A stretch of 37,743 nucleotides of DNA from Nitrosomonadales bacterium (lineage in GTDB: Bacteria; Pseudomonadota; Gammaproteobacteria; Burkholderiales; Gallionellaceae), in contig JANYJE010000065.1 of assembly GCA_025408405.1 (NCBI GenBank), positions 1 through 37,743 on the forward strand, in the 5' to 3' direction. Under the pieces are notes generated by a model. It made no database searches, was not told the DNA's origin, and was given only the letters and a program-made list of their open reading frames with translations. Position 1 is the stretch's first letter. Each line of letters opens with the position of its first letter. A program made the position numbers and the translations under genes. Positions 15,516 to 23,910 of this stretch are shown one piece after another.

Positions 15516-15885
15516 TGGTGGAGGCGGCGGGAATTGAACCCGCGTCCGCAAGCACTCTACAGGCAGTTCTACATACTTAGTCTGGTTATTTAATTTTATC
15601 TGTAAGACGCCAATCGACAGGCTGCTTACAGACGAGTCACCTTAATTTTAGCTTCGTACAAAGTAACCCTGCACGACACGATTCCGTGTAAATGACCTCA
15701 CTCATCGCGGCATTGCTGCCTTGAGCCCCTCCACGGACAGCAGGGTGTGAGGTCTAACCGACTAAGCGGCTAAAGAGTACTTTTCGTCGTTTGCGACTAT
15801 TGGTTTTCCAGCTGATTTACGAGGTTGCGGGTCCTCGGTATGCCCTACACTGCTTTGCAACCTACGTCGAAGCCAGGTCGCCCCC
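15516..15885 (-). ncRNA. ssrA: Transfer-messenger RNA (tmRNA)
   Basis: About 370 nt. The 5' end GGGGGCGACCUGGCUUCGACG and the 3' end GCGGGUUCAAUUCCCGC-CGCCUCC-ACCA form the alanine-tRNA-like domain; the seven acceptor pairs close with one G-U. The tag frame begins at GCA (15794) and reads ANDEKYSLAA, then UAG (15764-15762). This is close to the E. coli tag ANDENYALAA. With SmpB it rescues stalled ribosomes and marks the product for ClpXP-type proteolysis. The gene is intact despite the mobile element at its 3' end, as expected for this type of integration. Confidence 0.97.
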
Positions 15886-15966
15886 GGTATCGTTTTGGTT
15901 TGCTACAACTCTCTCGTTTCGGTTGCTGCGTCACCTTGCGGTCATGCCATCTCCAAAACGTACCGA

Positions 15967-15997
15967 ATTGTAGCGTATCAGAGCAGCGCTTGCCCAA
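15967..15997 (-). promoter_or_regulatory. Possible ssrA promoter
   Basis: On the minus strand TACAAT (15972-15967) is a good -10 hexamer in the gap between the methyltransferase stop and ssrA. A weak TTGGGC lies 19 nt upstream (15997-15992). It implies a precursor leader of roughly 75 nt. Assigned by motif only. Confidence 0.4.
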
Positions 15998-16009
15998 TAA
16001 GTTCCAGAT

Positions 16010-16801
16010 TCATGCCAGGCTTTTTTGCCGCACCGCCTCGAACAGGCAGATTGCCGTAGCGGCGGCGGCATTCAGCGATTCGACTTTGCCGGGCATGGGA
16101 ATGGTGATGGGAGAGGCTGCCTTGAGCAAAGCCTCAGTCAGCCCTGCTCCTTCATTTCCAATGGCGAAGCCCACCCTCCCGCTTAACGGGCTTTGGTAAA
16201 GGCTGGTCATGGCATTCAGCGAAGCGGCATAAATACTTCCCGGAAATGCGCTAGCCACAACCAGCAAATCCGTCTGCTCCTGTATGCTCAGTACGAAATG
16301 CCCGCCCATTGCCGAGCGCAGCACCTTGGGCGACCAGGCGTCGGCACACCCCGCAGACAGGTATACCGCATCACAACCTGCAGCTGCCGCCGAGCGCAGC
16401 ATGGAACCCAGATTGCCGGGGTCCTGAATATTTTCCAGCAATAGGCAGAAGTGACTGTCTTGGGGGGCACAGCTGACATCGGACAATGCGATCAGGGTGA
16501 GGATGCCGCTGAGCGATTTAAGTTCGGAAAGTTTGGCAAACAGGGTGGCGTCGAGTTGCGTCAACGCCACGCCTGGTACCCTTGCAAGCAGGGACTTAAT
16601 TTCACTGTCGTTCAGCGCGGCTTCAGTCACGAGTACATGCAGGGGCTGCTTGCCGGTTGCAAGATAAGAGGCCAGCAAATGTGCGCCATCCAGCAAGGTT
16701 TGGCCGATTTTACTGCGCTGGCGGGTTGAACCAGAAAGCTTGATCAGCTCTTTATAGAAGACATTATCTGGCGAGGTGATGTGTTTCAAAGCCGTTATCA
16801 C
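16010..16801 (-). CDS. TrmH/SpoU-family RNA 2'-O-methyltransferase
   Basis: 263-aa SPOUT-class methyltransferase using S-adenosylmethionine, likely acting on 23S rRNA. An N-terminal substrate-binding domain (to about residue 100) precedes the trefoil-knot domain. It has the three SpoU motifs: N-x-QDPGNLGSMLRSA, FAIGNEGAGL and IPMPGKVESLNAA. The start is GTG, overlapping the scpB stop (GTGA), so it is probably coupled to scpB. The exact modified nucleotide cannot be told; RlmB-like or TsnR-like names would be guesses. Confidence 0.9.
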   Translation of the reverse strand: MITALKHITSPDNVFYKELIKLSGSTRQRSKIGQTLLDGAHLLASYLATGKQPLHVLVTEAALNDSEIKSLLARVPGVALTQLDATLFAKLSELKSLSGILTLIALSDVSCAPQDSHFCLLLENIQDPGNLGSMLRSAAAAGCDAVYLSAGCADAWSPKVLRSAMGGHFVLSIQEQTDLLVVASAFPGSIYAASLNAMTSLYQSPLSGRVGFAIGNEGAGLTEALLKAASPITIPMPGKVESLNAAAATAICLFEAVRQKSLA

Positions 16802-17547
16802 GCTGCATCTTGCGCTGACGGTATTTCCTGCTTCGCCGCCGATTCTTCCTGTTGCACAGGTGGCTCCTCCAACTGCGCCGCTGGTCCTTCATGCAGCACT
16901 TCAGGTGTAGCCCGTTGTGCTGCTGTCGCGTCCGGCTCCAACAGACTGCCCATTTCCTCGAGTGAAGGCAACTCGTGCAGGGAGCGCAAGTTGAGGTCAT
17001 CCAGCAATTGCTGGGTGGTGGCGAACAGCTCAGGCTTGCCCGGAACATCGCGTGTACCTATGACCTCGATCCAGCTGCGCGCTTCCAGCGTTTTCAGAAT
17101 TTGCGAAGCGACTGCCACTCCACGAATTTCTTCAATGTCGCCGCGCGTCACGGGCTGGCGGTAAGCAATAATAGCCAGAGTTTCCATCACGGCGCGCGAA
17201 TAGCGCAGGGGTTTCTGCGGGTTGAGACGGTCGATGTATTTCTGCATTTCGGGACGCGCGCGAAAACGCCAGCCGCTGGCTACACGATTAAGCTCTATGC
17301 CGCTCGCGCTGTATTCCTGCACGAGTTGTTGCAAGACGTCTTCAACCTCGGTGCTTTCCAGAGGCACATCTCCCAGCTTTTTCAATTCACTCAGCGACAG
17401 CGGCTCCTGCGAGGTCAGCAGTGCTGCCTCCAGAATTTTCTTCAGCAATATTGGATCCATGGCAGGTCTATGTGCTATTGACATGGTGGGTACGGCTGCT
17501 GGCACCGTAATTTCACTCTGCGTTAACGCTGTTGCTGATTCTGACAT
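16798..17547 (-). CDS. scpB: Segregation and condensation protein B
   Basis: Winged-helix kleisin-interacting subunit of the SMC-ScpAB condensin. The core, residues about 30-180, contains LLKKILEAALLTSQEPLSL, the RYSRAVMETLAIIAYRQPVT signature and GTRDVPGKPELFATT. The tail is long, Glu/Gln/Ala-rich and probably disordered. I chose the ATG at 17547, which has GGGGA upstream and overlaps the end of scpA by 35 bp; the frame stays open to 17607 but those residues have no family support. The product is 249 aa. Confidence 0.93.
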   Translation of the reverse strand: MSESATALTQSEITVPAAVPTMSIAHRPAMDPILLKKILEAALLTSQEPLSLSELKKLGDVPLESTEVEDVLQQLVQEYSASGIELNRVASGWRFRARPEMQKYIDRLNPQKPLRYSRAVMETLAIIAYRQPVTRGDIEEIRGVAVASQILKTLEARSWIEVIGTRDVPGKPELFATTQQLLDDLNLRSLHELPSLEEMGSLLEPDATAAQRATPEVLHEGPAAQLEEPPVQQEESAAKQEIPSAQDAA

Positions 17548-18367
17548 AGATGTTCCCCAGTGTTTCGGATTGGGTGATTTCGACCAAGGTTTCCTTGGCC
17601 AACTCAAGGATTGCGATAAAGGTAACTACTAGTTGCGGGATGCCGCCGCTGACATCAAACAGGTTTTCAAAGGCGACAAATTCGCCATGACGTAACTGGC
17701 GCAGCACTTTGGTCATCTGTTCGCGCACCGACAGCTCTTCGCGCCGCACCTTGTGATGAGCGTGCACCCTGGCCCGTGCCAGCAGGGTAAGCCAGGCATG
17801 GCGCAAGTCTTCCACACTGACATTGGGGAGGCGTTCCACTACCGTGCGCTCAATCAATACCTGCACCAGCTCAAAGTCGCGCCCGGCTTGCGGAAGTTCG
17901 TTCAGCTTCTGCGCGGCCAATTTCATCTGCTCATATTCCAGCAGGCGACGCATTAACTCGGCACGCGGATCTTCATCACCCTCTTCGGAAACCTTGGTGG
18001 GACGCGGCAACAACATGCGCGATTTGATCTCGATCAGTACCGCAGCCATCAGCAGGTATTCGGCAGCCAACTCCAGACGATTGCGCTGCATCAGCTCGAT
18101 GTAGCCCATATATTGATGGGTAAGCTGTGCCATCGGAATGTCCAGCACGTCGAGGTTATGTTTGCGTATCAGGTAAAGCAGCAGATCGAGCGGCCCCTGA
18201 AAGGTAGCCAGCACCAATTCCAGCGCATCCGGCGGAATGTACAGGTCATGCGGCATTTCCAGCATGGGTTCGCCGTGGATATGCGCCCGCGGCACAGCAT
18301 GAATTTCAGCAGGAGGTTCGCCAGAATACTCTGCAGTAGGTGCCACCTGAGGCTCTTCCATACTCAT
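17513..18367 (-). CDS. scpA: Segregation and condensation protein A
   Basis: Kleisin subunit bridging SMC heads in chromosome condensation. Of 284 residues, the first 45 are a variable acidic extension. The conserved N-terminal part follows (FQGPLDLLLYLIRKHNLDV, DIPMAQLTHQYMGYI, AAEYLLMAAVLIEIKSRMLL), and then the C-terminal winged helix (VVTFIAILELAKETLV). The ATG overlaps the stop of the preceding membrane-protein gene by 4 bp (ATGA), and the end overlaps scpB. Confidence 0.95.
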   Translation of the reverse strand: MSMEEPQVAPTAEYSGEPPAEIHAVPRAHIHGEPMLEMPHDLYIPPDALELVLATFQGPLDLLLYLIRKHNLDVLDIPMAQLTHQYMGYIELMQRNRLELAAEYLLMAAVLIEIKSRMLLPRPTKVSEEGDEDPRAELMRRLLEYEQMKLAAQKLNELPQAGRDFELVQVLIERTVVERLPNVSVEDLRHAWLTLLARARVHAHHKVRREELSVREQMTKVLRQLRHGEFVAFENLFDVSGGIPQLVVTFIAILELAKETLVEITQSETLGNIYVRISNSVNAE

Positions 18368-18714
18368 GACTGCACCATAATTCGTTTAAACATGAGTAAC
18401 ATGATGCCATAACAGGCTGCTGAGGCAAGTACGGCTAGCGCTAAGCTCAGCCAGAATCCCCAGCCCTGCTTGAGCAACATGGGTAATACCAGAAACAATG
18501 CCAGGGAAGGCAGCACCAGCCAGAAAATATTCCACGACAAGGCGCCGATTTTCTGCACGTCACCGGTGTCCACATATAACCACACAAAAGCCAGTAGCGA
18601 GGTGAGCGGCAGCGAAGCAAGCAGCGCTCCGAGCAGGCTGCTGCGCTTGGCTATTTCGCTGACTGCAACCAGAACAACGGCTGACAGCAGGATTTTCATT
18701 GTGTAATAAAGCAT
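18364..18714 (-). CDS. DUF3147 membrane protein
   Basis: 116-aa integral membrane protein with four predicted helices and little else. The SEIAKRSSLLGALLASLPL, then LAFVWLYVDTGD pattern is that of the DUF3147 family, whose function is unknown. The start at 18714 (MLYYTMKILL) fits family N-termini; an ATG at 18699 is possible. It lies between trpS and scpA, overlapping scpA by 4 bp, so it is probably co-transcribed with both. Confidence 0.85.
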   Translation of the reverse strand: MLYYTMKILLSAVVLVAVSEIAKRSSLLGALLASLPLTSLLAFVWLYVDTGDVQKIGALSWNIFWLVLPSLALFLVLPMLLKQGWGFWLSLALAVLASAACYGIMLLMFKRIMVQS

Positions 18715-18744
18715 GAGTGTTTTCGCTTATCGCACTAATCCGGG

Positions 18745-19947
18745 CTAGCTGTAACTCAATCCCATCGCTTCGCGCACGTCGCGCATGGTTTCACCCGCCA
18801 GTTTGCGGGCTTTTTCGCAGCCGTCCGCGATAATGTTGCGCACCAGTGTCGGGTCGTCCAGATATTGCTGCGCGCGTTCACGCATCGGATTCTGTTCTGC
18901 CAGCACGGCATCGATCACCGGCTGCTTGCATTCAATGCAGCCTATGCCTGCGTTCTTGCAGCCCTGTTCTGCCCATGCTTTGGTTGCCTCATTGGAATAT
19001 ACCTGATGCAACTGCCATACCGGGCAATGCGCGGGATTGCCCGCATCGGTGCGGCGTACCCGTGCTGGATCGGTCGGCATGGTGCGGATTTTTTTGCTTA
19101 CCGTGGCCTCATCTTCGCGTAGCGAGATAGTGTTGTTGTACGACTTGGACATTTTCTGCCCATCCAGGCCCGGCATCTTGGAGGCCGCTGTCAGCATGGC
19201 TTGCGGCTCTGACAATATCATTTTTCCGCCACCTTCGAGATAGCCGAACAGGCGTTCGCGGTCGCCCAAGCTCAAGCTTTGTTGTTCATCGAGCAAGGAT
19301 TTTGCGGACTCCAGCGCCTCGTCATCGCCCTGCTCCTGATAACGGGTGCGCAACTCGCTATAAAGCTTGGCCTTCTTGCCCCCCAACTTCTTTACCGCGG
19401 CTTCGGCCTTTTCCTCGAAACCAATTTCACGCCCGTAAATATGATTGAAACGGCGTGCAATCTCGCGCGTAAATTCGATATGCGGCACCTGATCTTCCCC
19501 TACAGGTACCTGAGTGGCACGGTAAATCAGGATGTCCGCACTTTGCAGCAGAGGATAGCCGAGGAAACCGTAGGTGCTCAAGTCCTTCTCGGAAAGTTTT
19601 TCCTGCTGATCCTTGTAGGTCGGCACGCGTTCCAGCCAGCCCAAGGGGGTGATCATCGACAGCAGCAGATGCAGCTCGGCGTGCTCCGGCACCTTGGACT
19701 GGATAAACAGCGTAGCGCGGGCGGGATCAACCCCCGCGGCCAGCCAGTCGATCACCATGTCCCAGGTGCTTTGTTCTATCATATGGGGGTTATCATAGTG
19801 AGTGGTGAGAGCGTGCCAGTCGGCCACGAAAAAGAGGCACTCAAATTCATGCTGCATCTCCACCCAATTTTTCAGTACGCCATGGTAATGCCCAAGGTGC
19901 AAGCTCCCCGTAGGGCGCATTCCGGATAACACGCGATCAGCAAACAT
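18745..19947 (-). CDS. trpS: Tryptophanyl-tRNA synthetase
   Basis: Class I aminoacyl-tRNA synthetase charging tRNA(Trp). The ATP-binding motifs are SLHLGHYHG (15-23) and KMSKS (265-269). The protein has 400 aa, longer than the roughly 334 aa of E. coli. The extra sequence is a charged segment at about 175-245 (EEKAEAAVKKLGGKKAK through GYLEGGGK) between the Rossmann half-domains. Similar long forms occur in other betaproteobacteria as far as I recall. It starts 11 bp after the M50 protease gene, with AGAG upstream. Confidence 0.96.
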   Translation of the reverse strand: MFADRVLSGMRPTGSLHLGHYHGVLKNWVEMQHEFECLFFVADWHALTTHYDNPHMIEQSTWDMVIDWLAAGVDPARATLFIQSKVPEHAELHLLLSMITPLGWLERVPTYKDQQEKLSEKDLSTYGFLGYPLLQSADILIYRATQVPVGEDQVPHIEFTREIARRFNHIYGREIGFEEKAEAAVKKLGGKKAKLYSELRTRYQEQGDDEALESAKSLLDEQQSLSLGDRERLFGYLEGGGKMILSEPQAMLTAASKMPGLDGQKMSKSYNNTISLREDEATVSKKIRTMPTDPARVRRTDAGNPAHCPVWQLHQVYSNEATKAWAEQGCKNAGIGCIECKQPVIDAVLAEQNPMRERAQQYLDDPTLVRNIIADGCEKARKLAGETMRDVREAMGLSYS

Positions 19948-19958
19948 AGGTCTCTACT

Positions 19959-20606
19959 TTACAGTCCAAAAATTAATTGAATCACATAATACACAATATT
20001 GATCAATGGCCTTAGCATCCATCCCAAGACTGGGGTCATGGCCATGAAAATCAGGATAAACATGCCATAGGGTTCGATCTTTGCCAGTTGGTAAGCCTGA
20101 CTATGCGGCAACAGGCTGATAGCCACGCGCCCACCATCCAATGGCGGCAAGGGCAGCAGGTTAAGTACCATCAGCACCACATTGATATTGATTCCGATCT
20201 GTGCCATTTCCAGCATCGGTTCGGCAAAATAAGACTCGGGAAACGACCACGCTATTTTCGCCAGCAAGGCCCAGCCCAGTGCCATAAACAAGTTTGACCC
20301 AGGCCCCGCCAAGGCCACCCACAGCATGTCTTTTTTGGGATTGCGCAATGCCGCAAAGTTGACCGGAACCGGCTTGGCCCAGCCGAACAGGATGCCACCC
20401 ATCCATAGCGTCAACAAGGGGAGCAGGATAGTGCCCACCGGGTCGATGTGGCGCAGCGGATTAAGGCTGATGCGTCCCTGCTGATAGGCCGTCATGTCGC
20501 CGAAATGGCGCGCCACGTAACCGTGCGCCGCCTCGTGCAGCGTGATGGCGAACAGCACCGGAATCGCGGCGATGGAAACAGTTTGAATCAGGTTTTCAAC
20601 TTGCAT
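19959..20606 (-). CDS. Site-2-protease-like M50 family membrane metalloprotease
   Basis: 215-aa polytopic membrane protein of the short S2P/M50 group. The zinc ligands are visible: H24-E25-x2-H28 (HEAAH) in the first helix and D157 in NLLPLPPLDGGRV. No PDZ domain is present, unlike RseP encoded at about 31 kb. The substrate is unknown. The start codon follows the YciO-like gene's stop directly, and GAGGA overlaps that stop, so translation is coupled. Confidence 0.92.
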   Translation of the reverse strand: MQVENLIQTVSIAAIPVLFAITLHEAAHGYVARHFGDMTAYQQGRISLNPLRHIDPVGTILLPLLTLWMGGILFGWAKPVPVNFAALRNPKKDMLWVALAGPGSNLFMALGWALLAKIAWSFPESYFAEPMLEMAQIGININVVLMVLNLLPLPPLDGGRVAISLLPHSQAYQLAKIEPYGMFILIFMAMTPVLGWMLRPLINIVYYVIQLIFGL

Positions 20607-21236
20607 TTATTCCTCTGTGACAAAGGGTGACGCGTCACCCTTGCCGCTTCTTATCAAGACCGGCGTGCTGCCGGTTAAATCAATTACCGTCGTGGGTTCG
20701 ATGCCGACAGGCCCGCCGTCTATCACCAGATCAACCTGCCTGGAGAGTCGCTCCTGAATTTCTTCCGCATCGTGCATGGTCTGCTCTCCTCCCGGCAAGA
20801 TCAGGCTCGAACTTAGCAAAGGTTCGCCCAATTCCTCCAGCAAGGCGAGTGCAACAGGATGATCGGGAATACGCAGGCCGATGGTGTTGCGTTTGGGGTG
20901 TTGCAGGCGTTTTGGTACTTCCTTGGTGGCATCAAGAATGAAAGTATAACTGCCCGGCGTATTGCTTTTCAGCAGCCTGAACCGCACGTTATCCACCCGT
21001 GAATAGTGCGCAATCTCCGACAGGTCGCGACATACCAGCGTCATATGATGCTTGTCATCCACACCGCGTATCTGACGGATGCGCGCTACCGCATCCTTGT
21101 CCCCCAGATGGCAACCCAGCGCGTAACCGGAGTCCGTGGGGTAAACGATGACTGCCCCGCCGCGCACCAGTTCGGCAGCTTGCTTGATAAGACGCGGCTG
21201 GGGATTCGCCGAATGAATTACGAAAAATTGTGACAT
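20607..21236 (-). CDS. YciO/YrdC/Sua5-family protein
   Basis: 209-aa alpha/beta-twist protein of the family that includes threonylcarbamoyl-AMP synthase. It has VYPTDSGYALGC near residue 32, the KHHMTLVCRDLSEIAHYS region and PGSYTFILDA. Length and sequence are closer to E. coli YciO (about 206 aa) than to TsaC, so activity in t6A synthesis is uncertain. It is followed directly by the M50 protease gene and preceded by 62 bp without an obvious feature. Confidence 0.9.
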   Translation of the reverse strand: MSQFFVIHSANPQPRLIKQAAELVRGGAVIVYPTDSGYALGCHLGDKDAVARIRQIRGVDDKHHMTLVCRDLSEIAHYSRVDNVRFRLLKSNTPGSYTFILDATKEVPKRLQHPKRNTIGLRIPDHPVALALLEELGEPLLSSSLILPGGEQTMHDAEEIQERLSRQVDLVIDGGPVGIEPTTVIDLTGSTPVLIRSGKGDASPFVTEE

Positions 21237-21298
21237 GAAATATTTTAAAATTATTACTTCGTAGCTTGTGTTAGGACGCGAGATCGTAACTCAAGGTG

Positions 21299-22159
21299 TT
21301 AATGTTGCGTTGTTTCCCATGCCTGCCAGATCGGTTTGCACTCCAACGGCAGATCGGGCAAGCGTCCCAGATCGCGATAGCTTTCCCCGGGGCCATGAAA
21401 GTCTGAGCCACAGGAAGAGAGCAGGCCAAATTCTGTGGCATAGCGGGCAAATTCGGCATATTGCGGCGGCGTGTGGCTGCCCGAAACCACTTCTATGCCC
21501 CTGCCGCCCAGCTCGGCAAACTCGGCCAGCAACTCGCGCAAGGTGGTACGCCCCATCGGCTTGCGCCCAGCGGTATAGCGCCCGGGGTGCGCCAGCACGG
21601 CAATTCCCCCACTACCCTGTATCCATTGAATCGCATCGGCCAAGGTAGCCCACTGGTGCGCTACATAGCCTGGTTTGCCCTTGACCAGATAATTTTTGAA
21701 CACGCTGCGTACATCTTTGGCATGGCCGCGTTCTACCAGGAAGCGCGCAAAATGGGTGCGTCCGATGATGCCGGGGTTGGTTGCATAACGATATGCCCCC
21801 TCCAGGGCGCCACCGATGCCTGCGCGAGCCAGTGAATCCGCCATCAGTTCGGCACGTGTACCACGCCCTGCGCGGATGCTTTGCAAACCGGCCTGCAAAG
21901 CCGCGTCTGCGGGGTTGATATGCAATCCGACAATGTGCACAGTGTGGCTGCGCCAGCTCACCGAGATTTCCACACCGTTGATCAATTGCATCTCATGCCG
22001 TGCGGCGGCCTGGGCAGCCTCGGTCAAACCGCCCAGATCATCATGGTCAGTCAAAGCCAGAATTTTCACTCCGCGCTCGGCAGCCCGTGCAACCAGATCG
22101 GTCGGCGACAAGAGGCCATCTGATACGGTGGAATGACAATGTAAGTCGTAATCCAACAT
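21299..22159 (-). CDS. PHP-domain phosphoesterase (RNase AM/YciV-like)
   Basis: 286-aa metal-dependent phosphoesterase of the PHP family. The N-terminal metal-binding strand DLHCHSTVSDG (5-15), LTDHDDLGG (36-44) and later His/Asp motifs (HPGRYT, GSDFHGPGE) are present. The E. coli relative is a 5'-3' exonuclease active on RNA and 3',5'-bisphosphates; assignment here rests on length and motifs. The ATG shares one base with the rnfH stop (TAATG). Confidence 0.9.
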   Translation of the reverse strand: MLDYDLHCHSTVSDGLLSPTDLVARAAERGVKILALTDHDDLGGLTEAAQAAARHEMQLINGVEISVSWRSHTVHIVGLHINPADAALQAGLQSIRAGRGTRAELMADSLARAGIGGALEGAYRYATNPGIIGRTHFARFLVERGHAKDVRSVFKNYLVKGKPGYVAHQWATLADAIQWIQGSGGIAVLAHPGRYTAGRKPMGRTTLRELLAEFAELGGRGIEVVSGSHTPPQYAEFARYATEFGLLSSCGSDFHGPGESYRDLGRLPDLPLECKPIWQAWETTQH

Positions 22160-22470
22160 TATGCTTCACCGCCGCCTTTTTTCATGGCCTTGCCTTCTTC
22201 GGCGCGTTTGCGTCTCACCTCTTTGGGATCGGCAATCAGGGGGCGATAAATTTCTATGCGGTCTTTGTCACGCAGCACCACATCCAATTTGCTTAACTTG
22301 CCGAATATCCCTACCTTATTGTTGGTCAGGTCGATATAGGTGTATTTTTCCAGTATGCCGGAAACCTTGATGGCATCGCCCAGCGTGGTGCCTTGCGGTA
22401 CTTCCAGCGTGAGCAATGTTTGCTCATGGGACAGCGCGTAGACCACTTCAATTTTTATCTTGTTGTTCAT
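22159..22470 (-). CDS. rnfH: RnfH family protein
   Basis: 103-aa ubiquitin-like beta-grasp protein; the name comes from linkage to rnf genes in some species and its function is unknown. It shows IEVVYALSHEQTLLTLEVPQ, GTTLGDAI, VGIFGKLSKLDVVLRDKDRIEIYRPLIADPKEVRRKRA, the standard RnfH end (given in parts). It lies between ratA (7 bp upstream) and the PHP gene (1-bp overlap). The ratA-rnfH pair divergent from smpB is a well-conserved arrangement in proteobacteria. Confidence 0.93.
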   Translation of the reverse strand: MNNKIKIEVVYALSHEQTLLTLEVPQGTTLGDAIKVSGILEKYTYIDLTNNKVGIFGKLSKLDVVLRDKDRIEIYRPLIADPKEVRRKRAEEGKAMKKGGGEA

Positions 22471-22477
22471 TCACTGG

Positions 22478-22915
22478 TTACTTGTTTGCATAAACTTTTT
22501 CTGCACGGTTGATAAAGGCATCCACAAAACTGTTGGCGATGTAATGGAATACCGGCCCCACTACTTTTTCCAGCAATTTGTTCGAAAACTCATAATGTAG
22601 CCGAAACTCTATTTTACAGGCAGAAGGAGAAAGTGCGATGAAACTCCAACTTCCGTCCAGATGCTTGAATGGTCCGTCCAGCAATGTCATCTCTATGCGC
22701 TCTGGCACCCGGCGCGCATTCTCGGTGGTAAAGCTGTGCTTGATATGGTGGTAGTCGATATGCAGCGTCGCTTGCACCTTGTCGCCATCAGGTGCGCTGG
22801 AGCTTGCTCCTCCGCACCAGGGCAGGAATTGCGGGTAATCCGCCACCTTATCGACCAGAACGAACATCTGTTCCGCGCTGTAGGGAACCAGCACTTTCTT
22901 TTCAACTATGGCCAT
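22478..22915 (-). CDS. ratA: RatA/COQ10-like START-domain protein
   Basis: 145-aa polyketide-cyclase/START-fold protein. In E. coli RatA was described as an inhibitor of 70S ribosome assembly, while homologues are ubiquinone-binding COQ10 proteins; which applies here is open. Motifs: VPYSAEQMFVLVDKVADYPQFLPWC and FKHLDGSWSF, with the C-terminal helix. I chose the ATG at 22915; a GTG at 22951 would add 12 residues. It is divergent from smpB with 93 bp between them. Confidence 0.88.
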   Translation of the reverse strand: MAIVEKKVLVPYSAEQMFVLVDKVADYPQFLPWCGGASSSAPDGDKVQATLHIDYHHIKHSFTTENARRVPERIEMTLLDGPFKHLDGSWSFIALSPSACKIEFRLHYEFSNKLLEKVVGPVFHYIANSFVDAFINRAEKVYANK

Positions 22916-22990
22916 GCCTGAAAACCTTTGCAAACGTTTATCAACGGCCACTCATTCCTGCAATCCACGTGCAAGCCGAACAAACAAAGC

Positions 22991-22999
22991 TGGTAGAAT
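22991..22999 (+). promoter_or_regulatory. Extended -10 promoter of smpB
   Basis: TGGTAGAAT is an extended -10 (TGn-TAGAAT). Transcription would start about 7 nt later, only a few bases before the smpB ATG at 23009, implying a very short or leaderless 5' end. No good -35 is visible. Confidence 0.45.
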
Positions 23000-23008
23000 A
23001 TACGAGAT

Positions 23009-23458
23009 ATGAGCATCGTCCAAAACAAAAAAGCATTTCACGATTACTTCATTGAAGAGCGCTACGAAGCCGGCATCATGCTCGAAGGCTGGGAAGTCAA
23101 AGCCATACGTGCGGGCCGCGTGCAACTCAAGGAAGCCTACATCACCATACGCGATGGCGCGCTGTATTTATTCGGCTCGCATATCAGCCCTTTGCTGAAC
23201 GCTTCGACCCACATTCACCCGGATCCCGTGCGCACGCGCAAACTGCTGCTGCACGAACGTGAAATCGAAAAGTTGATCAGCAAAGTTCAACGTGCCGGTT
23301 ACACTATCATGCCGCTGAACATGCACTTCAAGGGTAGCCTGGTCAAGCTCGAAATCGGCCTGGCCAAAGGCAAAAAAGAGCATGACAAACGCGCAACTGA
23401 AAAAGAGCGCGAGGGTGTGCGTGAAGCGGCTCAGGCCATGAAGAAAGAGCGCCGCTAG
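23009..23458 (+). CDS. smpB: SsrA-binding protein SmpB
   Basis: 149-aa partner of tmRNA that places it in the stalled A site. The beta-barrel ([40 protein letters not shown]) and the basic C-terminal tail ([19 protein letters not shown]) are typical and complete. The gene has only a weak ribosome-binding site and an extended -10 directly upstream. It is the only core gene here on the plus strand, and its RNA partner ssrA lies 7 kb away. Its stop shares CTAG with the stop of the convergent membrane-protein gene. Confidence 0.97.
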   Translation: MSIVQNKKAFHDYFIEERYEAGIMLEGWEVKAIRAGRVQLKEAYITIRDGALYLFGSHISPLLNASTHIHPDPVRTRKLLLHEREIEKLISKVQRAGYTIMPLNMHFKGSLVKLEIGLAKGKKEHDKRATEKEREGVREAAQAMKKERR

Positions 23459-23907
23459 TATCCCCTGCCTATCAGCACCACGGCAACCGTCAGCAAACCT
23501 AGCGTCGTATTCACTGCAACCAGTTTGCGTATCGTTGCCAGCACAGCGCCGGCACGGGGCCAATCCTGCTTTCCAACCAGCTGTTTAAACGGCACATAAC
23601 ACTTGAAAAACACATACACAAAAATCAGCAGCATCACGCTACCCAGCAACAGCATCAGCTTGATATAAAGCGCCACATTAGCGAAGCCGCCTAACAGGTA
23701 GATCATGTAAAAACCGCTAACCAGCACAAAAAATATTGCTATCCATACCCAGTTAAAGAAACGACTGAATACACTATCCCACAGGCGCAAACGCTCCGGT
23801 GGAGGCAAAATATCGGCAGCGCTCGGGCGCAATACCACGTAGGCAAAGAACATGCCGCCAACCCAGATCACGATGGCTAACAGATGCAAGAGTTTGATGT
23901 ATCCCAC
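23455..23907 (-). CDS. CopD-like integral membrane protein
   Basis: 150-aa membrane protein with four predicted helices. The first helix carries [23 protein letters not shown], as in the CopD-like/DUF family of putative copper-resistance or haem-associated proteins (split here by helix; H-x7-W-x-G pattern). Histidine in helix 1 may bind metal. Function is not established. It is the last gene of the long minus-strand cluster, 3 bp after rnhB, and ends tail-to-tail with smpB, overlapping by 4 bp. Confidence 0.75.
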   Translation of the reverse strand: MGYIKLLHLLAIVIWVGGMFFAYVVLRPSAADILPPPERLRLWDSVFSRFFNWVWIAIFFVLVSGFYMIYLLGGFANVALYIKLMLLLGSVMLLIFVYVFFKCYVPFKQLVGKQDWPRAGAVLATIRKLVAVNTTLGLLTVAVVLIGRGY

Positions 23908-23910
23908 GAC

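Larger units (their letters stand above)
8278..15539. mobile_element. Integrative and mobilizable element inserted at ssrA
   Basis: An approximately 7.2-kb element lies between the diverged ssrA 3'-end copy at 8278-8302 and ssrA proper (3' end at 15516). It carries a P4-type integrase next to ssrA, an AlpA-like regulator, MobC-like and relaxase genes, a toxin-antitoxin pair, cargo genes and a truncated DotA/TraY gene. No complete transfer apparatus is present, so if it moves between cells it must borrow a helper T4SS. Repeats related to GATACTCAC lie just inside both ends. Exact crossover positions cannot be set from one sequence. Confidence 0.8.

Noticed and set aside
15825-16199. 124-codon plus-strand frame over ssrA
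   Set aside because: It lies across the tmRNA gene and the methyltransferase in antisense; nothing in it resembles a protein family.
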